28,217 bases of DNA from a virus. Below the pieces are notes generated by a model. It did no database searches. It was given only the letters and a program-made list of their open reading frames with translations, and was not told the origin of the DNA. This document shows, piece by piece, positions 1-7,934 of this stretch. The stretch is from the IMG/VR virus record IMGVR_UViG_3300010885_022313, positions 1-28,217 of that record. One strand, written 5' to 3'. The position numbers were made by a program, and so were the translations under genes. Position 1 is the first letter of the stretch. Each line of letters begins with the position of its first letter.

Positions 1-62
1 AACACTGAGTGAACCTCAATGTCAATCTTTAAGTTTTTTATCTTTTTGATATCGTCATCCAT
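1..62 (-). CDS. 5' end of a divergent gene, unknown function (partial)
   Basis: On the minus strand an ATG at 62-60 opens a frame that stays open to the left edge. It gives 20 residues beginning MDDDIKKIKNLKID, a charged, plausible N-terminus. Every other gene in the window is on the plus strand, so this start would make 63-182 a divergent intergenic region. An ATG six bases further in (58-56) is an alternative start. Too little is visible to name a product. The call rests on the open frame, on normal-looking composition and on the TATAAATA octamer found upstream of it on the same strand. Confidence 0.5.
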   Translation of the reverse strand, partial: MDDDIKKIKNLKIDIEVHSV

Positions 63-98
63 AGGGTAGAAAAAAGGCAGAATAAAATCATACCAACA

Positions 99-106
99 TA
101 TAAATA
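99..106 (+). promoter_or_regulatory. T4-late-promoter-like octamer TATAAATA, facing the sheath gene
   Basis: An exact TATAAATA lies on the plus strand 76 bases before the sheath start. This is the octamer that serves as the sole -10 element of T4 late promoters. Late transcription of sheath would fit. In DNA this AT-rich an 8-mer can arise by chance, so the call is tentative. Confidence 0.35.
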
Positions 107-142
107 CTTTTCTTAATGTAAAGTTTTTTGTGTTTTGGAAAG

Positions 143-150
143 TATTTATA
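143..150 (-). promoter_or_regulatory. Second TATAAATA octamer, facing the divergent gene (TATTTATA on plus strand)
   Basis: Read on the minus strand this is TATAAATA, 80 bases before the ATG at 62. With the plus-strand copy at 99-106 it makes an almost symmetrical divergent pair. On the plus strand the same bases read TATTTATA, which recurs before other plus-strand genes, so the functional strand is unclear. Confidence 0.3.
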
Positions 151-182
151 GAAAAATAAATTAAATAAAAGAAATTTTCAGT

Positions 183-3100
183 ATGGCAACTAGCACAAAT
201 AGTAAGGTTTTTGTTTCTCCTGGAGTGTACACATCCGAAGTTGACTTAAGTTTCGTAGCACAAAGTGTGGGTGTTACTACCTTAGGGATAGTCGGAGAGA
301 CATTAATAGGTCCGGCATTTGAACCTATTTTCATTACGAATTTTACGGAATTCCAAACTGTATTTGGTGGAGTATCCCCAGAAAAGTTTGTGAATACACA
401 AATTCCAAAATACGAAGCCGCTTATATAGCACAAGCGTATTTACAACAATCAAATCAATTATTCGTAACAAGAATCTTAGGTTTATCAGGTTATGATGCG
501 GGACCATCTTGGTCAATCACAACTATTGCGAATGTTGACCCAACAACAATTGACGTATGGTGTTTAAGTTCGGTGACGGATTATAGTACTTGTGTTACAA
601 CTTGTGTTACTCCAAAAGAATTAACATTTGTTGTTAACTTTACTGGTTGTACTAATAGTACATCTACAATCGGATATACCACAACATTCCCTGATACTAT
701 TGAATCTCAACTTTATACTCAATACGAAGAGTTTAATGGTGGAGTTTCATCAATAGATGCTCAAATAAAAGATTTAATCTTTAATGTAATTACAGATTCA
801 CAACCATATATGGCTGAAGATGAATATATTTCATACTTTGGGTCAATTGCAACTGATGATTATAATACATTGGAAGCGGCAGGATGGTCAGCATCAACAA
901 ATGTTTACCAAGTTCCTTCAGTTTCATTTGACGAAACATCATTAACATCTCCATTGAATGACTCTTGGTATTATTCTCAATTCGCTCACACTGGCGGAAC
1001 GGCTTATTCAGGATTCTCATTCTTTACTTATGTTTCAGGACTTACGGCTTACTACCCTAACCCAACACCTACACCACAGGTATCAGCGTCTCCGACACCG
1101 ACACCTTCATTTGTTAATCCTTGTATTACACCTTCACCATTTACCTCCCCAACACCTACACCAACACCGGTGAATATAGATTGTTATCAAGGAAGTATTG
1201 TTGGTAAGATTTACTACTACACAGGAACATCTTATACAAACTATGATAATGTTGTTGTTTCAACATTAAGATCAAGAGGTATCTCAACTTACGCGGCAGG
1301 TGCTGAAGATCCAGCTTACTCAGTAACAGGTCTTACAAATGTGTCTTTAAATATGACAGGTCAGTACTCAGGTGTAACTAAAAATCCATTCTTACAGTTT
1401 GCAGTAAATGTAACTGACAAGTACGGTACAAACTTTACATTTGAAACTTCATTGAGTCAAAATGATTCAGAATACATTCAAAAAGTATTTGGAGTAACTA
1501 ACTTCCAAAAACCAAGAATCAGTGTTCCATTATTCTGTGAAGAAGCATTCCAATCTTGGTTAAACTATTCTTGGAACAAAGGATACATTAGAGGTTTAAG
1601 TTCTGAACTTATTGCCTTAGATTCAGCACAAAGTGGTGACATCAACTCAATTGGATGGTACTTAGATAGATATCAAACTCCTAACTCGCCTTGGGTTGTA
1701 TCTGAATTAAGAGGTAATAAAGTATTTGACCTATTTAGATTCTACACAATATCTGATGGTGATGGAGCAAACACATTGGTTAAATTATCAATCATCAACC
1801 AAACATTTAACAACGGTACATTTGATGTATTAGTAAGAGATTACTTTGACACAGATGCTAACCCAGTAGTTCTTGAGAAATATACAAACTGTACAATGGA
1901 TCCGGGACAAAACAACTTTATTGGTGTTAAGATTGGTACATTAGATGGTGAATATACATTAATGTCTAAATACATTATGGTTGAAATCAACGAAGACGCA
2001 CCGATAGATGCAATGCCTTGTGGGTTCAACGGATTTAACTTTAGAAATTATGCGGGAGCTAATTCAGCATTCCCAATCATCAAAGCTAAATATGATTATG
2101 CGGGTGAGGTAGTTTACGATCCACCATTTGGTTTATCTTCAGGAAACAACGACGCTGTTTTAAGTAATGGTGACAATGTTAGAAGAACATACTTAGGTAT
2201 ATCTAATAGTTACGGATGGGATCCAGCTTACTACGAATATGTAGGTAAGAGAAATCCAATCAACTCTTGTGATATTGATAGTGTTCCATTTAACTACAGA
2301 TCAGCAGGTTTCCACATGGATATTAACGCAAGTGGTATTACAATCGGACCTGAGTTCTCAACAAGTGGTGACCCAAGATTTATCTGTGGAAATGCATCAT
2401 TCGTTACAGATCCTGAAACACCAACTAACCCATACTTTAGACTTTTCGCTCGTAAGTTTACCTTATTAGTACAAGGAGGATTTGACGGATGGGACATCTA
2501 TAGAGAAAGTAGAACAAATACAGATGAGTTCTCACTTGGTAGAAGAGGTTTCTTAAGAGGAGCATGTCCATCAACACTTTATCCTTCTGCAACAGGTTGG
2601 GGAGCGTTTAAACAAATATCAATTGGTGACGGAACAATGGCATTTGCTAACACCGACTACTACGCATATTTGTTAGGACAACAAACATTCGCTAACCCTG
2701 AGGCAACAAACATCAACGTATTCGTAACACCAGGTATTGATTATGTGAATAACAGTAACTTGGTTGAAGATGCGGTTAATATGATTACATTCAACAGAGC
2801 TGACTCTTTGTATATCACAACAACCCCTGACTACGATATGTTCTTACCAACAACAACAGGAAATGACGGATTGATTTACCCAACTGAAGCGGTAGATAAC
2901 TTATACAACACAGGTATTGACTCTAACTACACTTGTACTTACTACCCTTGGGTATTGACAAGAGATAGTGTAAACAATACTCAGGTTTATATTCCACCAA
3001 CAGCACAAGTAACAAGAAACTTGGCGTTAACCGACAACATCGCATTCCCTTGGTTCGCGGCAGCAGGTTACACTCGTGGTATTGTTAACTGTATTAAAGC

Positions 3101-3542
3101 ACGTAAGAAGTTGACACAAGAAGATAGAGACATTCTTTACAACGGTAGAATTAACCCAATCGCAACCTTCTCTGATGTTGGTACTGTAATTTGGGGTAAT
3201 AAAACGTTACAAGTTAGAGAATCTGCTCTTGACAGAATTAACGTAAGAAGATTGTTATTACAAGCTCGTAAATTGATATCTGCAGTATCTGTAAGGTTGT
3301 TGTTTGAACAAAACGACGCACAGGTAAGACAAGACTTCTTAAATGCGGTGAACCCAATCTTAGATGCGATTAGAAGAGACAGAGGTCTTTATGACTTTAG
3401 AGTAACAGTTTCTAATGATCCTGAAGATTTAGATAGAAATCAAATGACAGGTAAGATTTACATCAAACCAACAAGGTCACTTGAGTTCATTGACATTACA
3501 TTCTACATTACTCCTACGGGAGCATCGTTTGAGAATATATAA
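183..3542 (+). CDS. Contractile tail sheath protein, gp18-like, unusually large
   Basis: Forms the sheath that contracts to drive the tail tube into the host. The N-terminus has the sheath signature VSPGVYTSEVDLS (residues ~11-23) followed by a G-x-A-x-x-G-P type strand-turn region. The C-terminal ~160 residues (from about YTRGIVNCIKARKKL, ~962) match the conserved sheath polymerisation domain, including the LQVRESALDRINVRRLL segment and a final beta segment ending near 1119. T4 gp18 is about 659 residues, so this is some 460 longer; the extra lies in the middle, roughly residues 110-760. Within it is a Pro/Thr-rich linker (~294-330) with repeated PTPTP and nearby cysteines. A strong terminator follows at once. 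There is no Shine-Dalgarno; the ATG follows an A/T-rich leader. The family call is firm; the role of the insert is unknown. Confidence 0.93.
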   Translation: MATSTNSKVFVSPGVYTSEVDLSFVAQSVGVTTLGIVGETLIGPAFEPIFITNFTEFQTVFGGVSPEKFVNTQIPKYEAAYIAQAYLQQSNQLFVTRILGLSGYDAGPSWSITTIANVDPTTIDVWCLSSVTDYSTCVTTCVTPKELTFVVNFTGCTNSTSTIGYTTTFPDTIESQLYTQYEEFNGGVSSIDAQIKDLIFNVITDSQPYMAEDEYISYFGSIATDDYNTLEAAGWSASTNVYQVPSVSFDETSLTSPLNDSWYYSQFAHTGGTAYSGFSFFTYVSGLTAYYPNPTPTPQVSASPTPTPSFVNPCITPSPFTSPTPTPTPVNIDCYQGSIVGKIYYYTGTSYTNYDNVVVSTLRSRGISTYAAGAEDPAYSVTGLTNVSLNMTGQYSGVTKNPFLQFAVNVTDKYGTNFTFETSLSQNDSEYIQKVFGVTNFQKPRISVPLFCEEAFQSWLNYSWNKGYIRGLSSELIALDSAQSGDINSIGWYLDRYQTPNSPWVVSELRGNKVFDLFRFYTISDGDGANTLVKLSIINQTFNNGTFDVLVRDYFDTDANPVVLEKYTNCTMDPGQNNFIGVKIGTLDGEYTLMSKYIMVEINEDAPIDAMPCGFNGFNFRNYAGANSAFPIIKAKYDYAGEVVYDPPFGLSSGNNDAVLSNGDNVRRTYLGISNSYGWDPAYYEYVGKRNPINSCDIDSVPFNYRSAGFHMDINASGITIGPEFSTSGDPRFICGNASFVTDPETPTNPYFRLFARKFTLLVQGGFDGWDIYRESRTNTDEFSLGRRGFLRGACPSTLYPSATGWGAFKQISIGDGTMAFANTDYYAYLLGQQTFANPEATNINVFVTPGIDYVNNSNLVEDAVNMITFNRADSLYITTTPDYDMFLPTTTGNDGLIYPTEAVDNLYNTGIDSNYTCTYYPWVLTRDSVNNTQVYIPPTAQVTRNLALTDNIAFPWFAAAGYTRGIVNCIKARKKLTQEDRDILYNGRINPIATFSDVGTVIWGNKTLQVRESALDRINVRRLLLQARKLISAVSVRLLFEQNDAQVRQDFLNAVNPILDAIRRDRGLYDFRVTVSNDPEDLDRNQMTGKIYIKPTRSLEFIDITFYITPTGASFENI
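1060..1175 (+). repeat. Pro/Thr-Pro low-complexity linker within the sheath gene
   Basis: Repeated ACACCTACACC-type units encode several PTPTP blocks separated by short Ser/Val/Phe segments (sheath residues ~294-330). The stretch is richer in C than its surroundings. It probably forms an extended, exposed linker between two inserted surface domains. Confidence 0.75.
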
Positions 3543-3563
3543 GTTGGTTTATTATTCAAACAT

Positions 3564-3592
3564 AAAGGGGGACGAAAGTTCCCCTTTTTTTA
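3564..3592 (+). terminator. Intrinsic terminator after the sheath gene
   Basis: AAAGGGGGAC pairs with GTTCCCCTTT (one G-U) around a GAAA tetraloop closed by C-G, and a run of seven T follows from 3585. The hairpin begins 21 bases after the sheath stop codon. Confidence 0.92.
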
Positions 3593-3613
3593 TTTTACTA
3601 GATATTTATTATT

Positions 3614-4441
3614 ATGAATTATAAAAAAGTAGTACGAGAAATACTGAGTGAGATTATTCACGATCAGATGAAACCTACGATGAAGTATTATGCTTTTGAC
3701 TGGGATGACAATTTAATGTACATGCCAACCAAGATTTATTTGAAAGACGATAAAGGAAAAACAGTTGGTATGTCTACCGAAGATTTTGCGGAACACAGAA
3801 CTGAAATTGGTAAAGAACCTTTTAAATATGAAGGACACACCATAGTAGGTTTTGACGACGAAGCGTTTAGAGACTTTAAAATCCCCGGTGATAAAGCATT
3901 CGTAAAAGATGCGATGACAGCTGAAACGGGTCCTGCATGGAGTGACTTTGTTGAGGCGGTTAATAATGGGTCTGTTTTCTCAATCATCACAGCAAGGGGA
4001 CATACCCCTTCAGTTCTTAAACAATCAATTTATAATTTAATTAAACAAAACAAACACGGATTGTCTTCAAAAGAATTGGTTAAGAACCTTAGAAAATATA
4101 GAGAATTAGCGGATGAAGAAGATTTATCTGATGATGAATTAATAAGAGCTTATTTAGATATGTGTAAATATCATCCTGTTACTTTTGGTGAAGGTTCTGC
4201 TGCGAACCCTGAAGAATTAAAAGTTAAGGCTATGCAAGAATTTATGATGTATGTTAGACACCTTTCACAACAATTACAAGAGAAGGCATTTATGAAGAAC
4301 AAAATTAGTAATTATTTTACACCATATATTGGTTTTTCAGATGATGACTTAAGAAATGTACAAACAATGAGAAAGCATTTTCCAGATAAAGATGATTTAA
4401 AGATTTATGCTACATCAAAACAAGGTAAAGAAGAATATTAA
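3614..4441 (+). CDS. HAD-superfamily hydrolase-like protein (phosphatase-like)
   Basis: Carries the main HAD motifs. Motif I is AFDWDDNL, with D29 as likely nucleophile and D31 as likely acid/base. Motif II is SIITARG (T126, R128), and the motif IV acidic cluster is GFSDDD (D243-D245). A lysine-containing helix (VKAMQEF, ~204-210) may supply motif III. Between motifs II and IV is a charged, helical cap region. HAD enzymes usually remove phosphate from small molecules, nucleotides or nucleic-acid ends; the substrate here cannot be read from sequence. Residues 1-22 (with REILSEIIHDQ) precede the fold and could be a targeting or packaging extension; Met19 or Met23 are alternative starts. It stands alone between a terminator and the tail-tube leader, which is an odd place for an enzyme. 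Confidence 0.75.
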   Translation: MNYKKVVREILSEIIHDQMKPTMKYYAFDWDDNLMYMPTKIYLKDDKGKTVGMSTEDFAEHRTEIGKEPFKYEGHTIVGFDDEAFRDFKIPGDKAFVKDAMTAETGPAWSDFVEAVNNGSVFSIITARGHTPSVLKQSIYNLIKQNKHGLSSKELVKNLRKYRELADEEDLSDDELIRAYLDMCKYHPVTFGEGSAANPEELKVKAMQEFMMYVRHLSQQLQEKAFMKNKISNYFTPYIGFSDDDLRNVQTMRKHFPDKDDLKIYATSKQGKEEY

Positions 4442-4564
4442 TAATTAGTTAAAACTAGTTCTAGTAAGAGTATATCTGGAAAAAAAATGGAAGTAAATAG
4501 AAAAAAATTTTCTTTGATATATTTATAATAAAAAAATAAACAAAAATTAAAACAAAAAAATAGT
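4442..4564. other. A/T-rich leader between the HAD gene and the tail-tube gene
   Basis: No good terminator was found here; a small ACTAG-TT-CTAGT palindrome lies at 4454-4465. A TATTTATA octamer sits at 4520-4527, followed by a strongly A-rich leader up to the tube ATG. Confidence 0.5.
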
Positions 4565-5053
4565 ATGGCTGATTTGTTAATGAAAATGCCGATACCTTAC
4601 GAACCAAAAAGGGAGAACCGATGGATCTTAAGATTTCCTTCATCACTTGGTATTAACGAGTGGTATGTTGAGACATTTGCTCGACCTAAATTAACCATTG
4701 CTTCAACCGAAATACAGTTTTTGAATACTTCAACTTATGTTGCTGGTAGATTTAAATGGGAACCACTTTCAGTTAAGTTCCGTGATCCAATCGGGCCTTC
4801 AGCTTCACAAGCGGTTATGGAATGGATTCGTTTATGTGCGGAGTCAGTAACAGGTCGTATGGGTTATGCTGCGGGTTACAAGAAAAATGTTGACCTTGAG
4901 ATGTTAGACCCAACAGGAGTTGTCGTTGAGAAGTGGATTATAGAAGGAGCTTTCCTTACAGGATACGATGGGGGTTCTTTATCTTATAGTTCGGATGCTA
5001 TTGCAGGTATTACTTGTGGTATCCAAATGGATAGATGTATATTGGTATACTAA
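4565..5053 (+). CDS. Tail tube protein, gp19-like
   Basis: Polymerises into the inner tail tube through which DNA passes. The 162 residues closely match the length of T4 gp19 (163). The N-terminus (MADLLMKMPIPYEPKRENRW) is the typical tube-protein start. The middle has the conserved pattern of a strand pair, WEPLSVKFRDPIGPSASQAVMEWI, split by the usual flexible loop, then the DLEMLDPTGVVVEKW strand and a GAFLTG segment. It sits after sheath with only the HAD gene between, whereas in T4 genes 18 and 19 are adjacent. A terminator follows, in keeping with a very abundant late product. The start has no Shine-Dalgarno but a long A-rich leader. Confidence 0.93.
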   Translation: MADLLMKMPIPYEPKRENRWILRFPSSLGINEWYVETFARPKLTIASTEIQFLNTSTYVAGRFKWEPLSVKFRDPIGPSASQAVMEWIRLCAESVTGRMGYAAGYKKNVDLEMLDPTGVVVEKWIIEGAFLTGYDGGSLSYSSDAIAGITCGIQMDRCILVY

Positions 5054-5077
5054 AAAAAATAACATTAAATTATTTAT

Positions 5078-5116
5078 AAGACCGTAGGCTTTACTAGTCA
5101 CGGTCTTTTTTTATTT
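5078..5116 (+). terminator. Intrinsic terminator after the tail-tube gene
   Basis: AAGACCGT (5078-5085) pairs with ACGGTCTT (5100-5107); an inner GGCT/AGTC pairing extends the stem past a bulged A. A T-rich tract follows. It starts 25 bases after the stop codon. A TATTTATA element (5071-5078) abuts its 5' side. Confidence 0.9.
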
Positions 5117-5137
5117 TTAATTATAAAATAGTAACTC

Positions 5138-5908
5138 ATGGAACAAGACGCATACGCTGCTGGTCAGGCAGAATTTAATTTACCACACGATGTTGTATCA
5201 TTACCTTCTCAGGGTATTTTTTACAAATCTAAAAAGAAATCAATAAAAGTTGGTTATTTAACTGCCGCAGATGAAAATATTTTATCTGACATTGATTCAA
5301 GAAAAAACATTAATGAAGGCATTATTCTACCATTATTAAGAAATAAAATATTTGAAAAGGATTTAAGACCCGAAGAACTTTTAGATGGTGATATTGAGGC
5401 AATCTTAATTTTCTTAAGAAATACATCATTTGGTCCTGAATATAGTGTTAAAATTACGGATCCAAAAACAGATGAGGTATTCACTGCATCAATTCTATTA
5501 GATGAGTTAAACTACAAAAAAACAAATGAAAAACCTTTAGACGACGGTACATTTGAGACGACACTTCCTGTGAGTAAAAGAAAGGTTAAATTAAAACTTT
5601 TAAATATGGTAGATAGGCTTGAAGTAGAACAAATAATTAAATCTTATCCTTCTGAAAGAACAGCCCCTACCGTTACCACAAAATTATTGAAACACATTGT
5701 ATCACTTGATGGTGATGATGACAGACTGAAAATTGCAACTTTTGTTGAGCAGATGCCAATCGCCGATTCAAAATACATTAGACGATTTGTTTATGACAAT
5801 GAACCGAGACTAGATCTATCAAAAGAAGTAATTACCCCGTCAGGAGAAAAAGCAGTCGTTGAGATTGGTTTTGGGGTTGAATTTTTTCGGCCTTTCTTAT
5901 CAATATAA
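5138..5908 (+). CDS. Tail/baseplate assembly chaperone, gp26-like (0-frame product)
   Basis: The opening segment FNLPHDVVSLPSQGIFYK, about 14 residues in, followed by KVGYLTAADENIL, is characteristic of the T4 gp26 base-plate protein family. Those proteins are needed for tail assembly but are not found in the finished particle. The C-terminal part (NEPRLDLSKEVITPSGEK) also fits. The gene lies directly before the tape measure, the usual place for tail chaperones. The 0-frame protein has 256 residues and ends RPFLSI just after a TTT TTT CGG sequence (5882-5890). A second open frame overlaps this end and continues in the +1 frame to 6044. I read the locus as a programmed-frameshift pair, giving this short product and a ~301-residue fusion. 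Confidence 0.82.
   Translation: MEQDAYAAGQAEFNLPHDVVSLPSQGIFYKSKKKSIKVGYLTAADENILSDIDSRKNINEGIILPLLRNKIFEKDLRPEELLDGDIEAILIFLRNTSFGPEYSVKITDPKTDEVFTASILLDELNYKKTNEKPLDDGTFETTLPVSKRKVKLKLLNMVDRLEVEQIIKSYPSERTAPTVTTKLLKHIVSLDGDDDRLKIATFVEQMPIADSKYIRRFVYDNEPRLDLSKEVITPSGEKAVVEIGFGVEFFRPFLSI
5882..5890 (+). promoter_or_regulatory. Candidate +1 ribosomal frameshift site (TTT TTT CGG)
   Basis: In the gp26-like frame the codons are GAA TTT TTT CGG. A Phe tRNA on the second TTT (5885-5887) can re-pair with TTC (5886-5888) by slipping one base forward, while CGG, expected to be rare in this AT-rich genome, waits in the A site. After slipping, translation enters GGC CTT TCT and reads to 6044. A -2 slip would reach the same frame but pairs less well. 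Confidence 0.6.
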
Positions 5909-6044
5909 GGCAACAATATTAGACGAATTTTATTATTTCTCAAAAATATTCAGAACTCAATATTCTGAGTTTATGTCTATGCCTACTTATGTCCGTAAGT
6001 ATTTGATTGGAAAATTTGTGGAGGAAACCCAAAACCAAAAATAA
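5889..6044 (+). CDS. gp51-like C-terminal extension, reached by +1 frameshift from the gp26-like gene
   Basis: This frame is open from 5832 and has no ATG near its start; only TTG codons lie in the overlap, and the first ATG codons (within FMSMPTY) would leave a fragment of about 25 residues. The encoded segment has a helical DEFYYFSKIF followed by SEFMSMPTYVRKYLIGKFVEE. This resembles the short C-terminal module of gp51-type and other tail chaperones (aromatic helix, then SxxEx(L/M)P-type turn and basic helix). Joined at F250 of the upstream protein, the fusion would be about 301 residues (250 + 51). By analogy with lambda gpG/gpGT it would bind the tape measure encoded 25 bases downstream. 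T4 encodes gp26 and gp51 as adjacent genes, which fits a split or fused origin. Confidence 0.65.
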   Translation, partial: GLSYQYKATILDEFYYFSKIFRTQYSEFMSMPTYVRKYLIGKFVEETQNQK

Positions 6045-6069
6045 AATATTTATTGTATAAAGAATTACT

Positions 6070-7911
6070 ATGGCTAAGGAGGATGAGTTACTAAAACAAA
6101 TTGATGAGTACAAAAAACAAACCAAAAGTTTAACTGATCAAGTTAATAGTTTAAAGGGTACAATAGATAAAAGTACTAAAGATGCAACTCAAAGTGCTAT
6201 AAATGATACTTTAAGTTGGGATTTAAGACTTAACAATCTTGGTAAAATCGCAGATAATGCAGGAAGTTCATTAAAAGGTGCTTTTGATTTCATATCTGAG
6301 GGTAGCGGAAAAGCGTTTGGTGAGTTAGATACTTTAGGTACTGAAATACAACAAAGTTTTGGTGTCTCAAAAGAGAGACTTGATGAATTTAGATTTTCTA
6401 TTGCTGAAACAACTCCAGAATTAGTAAAAATGGGTCTTGAACAAGACACTGCTGTTAAAAGTTTTACCGCAATTGCAAAAAGTTTAGGTACTGCGGCTAG
6501 TATTGGAAATGAGGCAATCATTGAGATGTCCGCGGCGGCAAAACTTACAGGTCAAGATGTTGGAGCGTTAGCCAGTAGTTTCAGAGAAGTTGGAGTTTCA
6601 ATTTACGACGTTGGTGATCAAATGAAAGATGTTGCTAATTACGCTAAAAGTGTTGGGGTATCTGTAAAAGCGGTTTCAGATGGTGTTGTTCAAAACTTAG
6701 GTAAAATGAACCTTTATAATTTTGAAGGTGGTATTAAAGGTTTAACATCAATGGCTGCTCAAGCGTCAAGGTTAGGCATAAATATGGATAAAGTATTTAA
6801 TTTATCTGAAAAACTTATGAATCCTGAACAGGCAATTGACATGTCTGCGGCATTACAAAGATTAGGTGTTACATCAAGTGCGTTATTGGATCCGTTAAAG
6901 GCTATGGATTTAGCTCAAAACGACCCCGAACAATTACAAAAAGAAATGGTAAATATTTCAAAAGAGTTTACCAAGTTTAATGAGGCTAGTGGTAAAATGG
7001 AAATTATGCCAGGGGCAAAACGTAGATTACGAGAGGTTGCTCATGAATTGGGTCTTGAAGCCGATGAACTTGCAAGAATGTCAATTAATGCTGCAGACTT
7101 TGATAAGAAAATGTCTCAAATTGAATTTCCTGAATTAGCAAAAGATAAAGAAACAAAAGAATTGATTGCGTCAATGGCCCAACTTAAAGACGGTAAGGCA
7201 ATGATTAACATTAAAAATGAACAAACAGGTGAGGTTGAACTTAAACAAGTGGGTCAACTTACAGGGAAAGACATTGAAAGTTTAAAAATGTCTCAAGAAG
7301 AATCTGGTAAAAGTGTTGAACAATTAGCTATTGAACAACTTGATGAGTTAAAACAAATTAAAGGTTTGATGGATGGTACATTAAAAGCTGCCGAATATGG
7401 TAAAGCAACTACACCAGCATTAAGTAAATTATTTTATGGGCTTAAAGGTGTTGAAAAAAGTGTAGCACAAAGAACGTCTGATGAGGTTACCACTAAAGGA
7501 GTTAGAAAAACAGTTGGTGGTTTAACTCAACCGGTTGAGGATTTAGCGGTTGCGACATTTAAGGGTGATGCTGTTGGGCAAGCAGCTTCTTTAGAAAAAT
7601 TAGTAACAAACGCTTCAGACCTTTCAGCTAAAGGTGTTGCAATGTTAGAGTCAATTGCGAACGGGGTATTAAAAGATACTAAAGATATTTTAGCAAAGGC
7701 ATATATGGAAAAACCTACAACAAAAACTGAACTTACAATAAATGCTAATGTTAAAGTTGAAGGTGATGCAAATACAAAAAATATGAATAAAGAAGAAATA
7801 ACAAACGCCGTATTACAGGGGATACAAAACCCAACCTCAGCAAATGCAATGTCTAATGCACTTGCGGGAGGTAACGCTCCGACTGCAACTGTGGGATCAA
7901 AAAATCAATAA
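6070..7911 (+). CDS. Tape measure protein (gp29-like role)
   Basis: Sets tail length and occupies the tube lumen before DNA ejection. The 613 residues are close to T4 gp29 (590), suggesting a tail of roughly T4 length. The N-terminal ~35 residues form a charged coiled coil (LLKQIDEYKKQTKSLTDQV). Long alanine/serine-rich amphipathic helices follow (e.g. IIEMSAAAKLTGQDVGALA), with the recurring SFGVSKERLDEFR and QDVGALASSFREVGVS patterns seen in tape measures. The C-terminal ~70 residues switch to a beta-like segment (TELTINANVKVEG) and a small Gly/Ala/Asn tail, as is common in this family. There are no cysteines or clear enzymatic motifs. It comes straight after the chaperone frameshift locus, which supports the call. 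A TATTTATT element lies 15 bases before the ATG. Confidence 0.8.
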   Translation: MAKEDELLKQIDEYKKQTKSLTDQVNSLKGTIDKSTKDATQSAINDTLSWDLRLNNLGKIADNAGSSLKGAFDFISEGSGKAFGELDTLGTEIQQSFGVSKERLDEFRFSIAETTPELVKMGLEQDTAVKSFTAIAKSLGTAASIGNEAIIEMSAAAKLTGQDVGALASSFREVGVSIYDVGDQMKDVANYAKSVGVSVKAVSDGVVQNLGKMNLYNFEGGIKGLTSMAAQASRLGINMDKVFNLSEKLMNPEQAIDMSAALQRLGVTSSALLDPLKAMDLAQNDPEQLQKEMVNISKEFTKFNEASGKMEIMPGAKRRLREVAHELGLEADELARMSINAADFDKKMSQIEFPELAKDKETKELIASMAQLKDGKAMINIKNEQTGEVELKQVGQLTGKDIESLKMSQEESGKSVEQLAIEQLDELKQIKGLMDGTLKAAEYGKATTPALSKLFYGLKGVEKSVAQRTSDEVTTKGVRKTVGGLTQPVEDLAVATFKGDAVGQAASLEKLVTNASDLSAKGVAMLESIANGVLKDTKDILAKAYMEKPTTKTELTINANVKVEGDANTKNMNKEEITNAVLQGIQNPTSANAMSNALAGGNAPTATVGSKNQ

Positions 7912-7934
7912 TATTGTATTTATAAAATAAACAT

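Noticed and set aside
958-1173. Plus-strand His/Leu-rich open frame inside the sheath gene
   Set aside because: Out-of-frame reading of the ACACCT repeats; the sheath frame is continuous and conserved at both ends.
4454-4465. ACTAG-TT-CTAGT palindrome as a terminator after the HAD gene
   Set aside because: Stem of five with a two-base loop and no following T run; too weak to call.
5122-5129. TATAAAAT before the gp26-like gene as a late promoter
   Set aside because: Only a near match to TATAAATA in very AT-rich DNA right after a terminator; not distinguishable from chance.
5859-6044. Independent small gene starting with TTG at 5859
   Set aside because: No ribosome-binding context, several TTG codons in a row in the overlap, and the conserved-looking part begins only after the slippery site; a frameshift extension explains it better.
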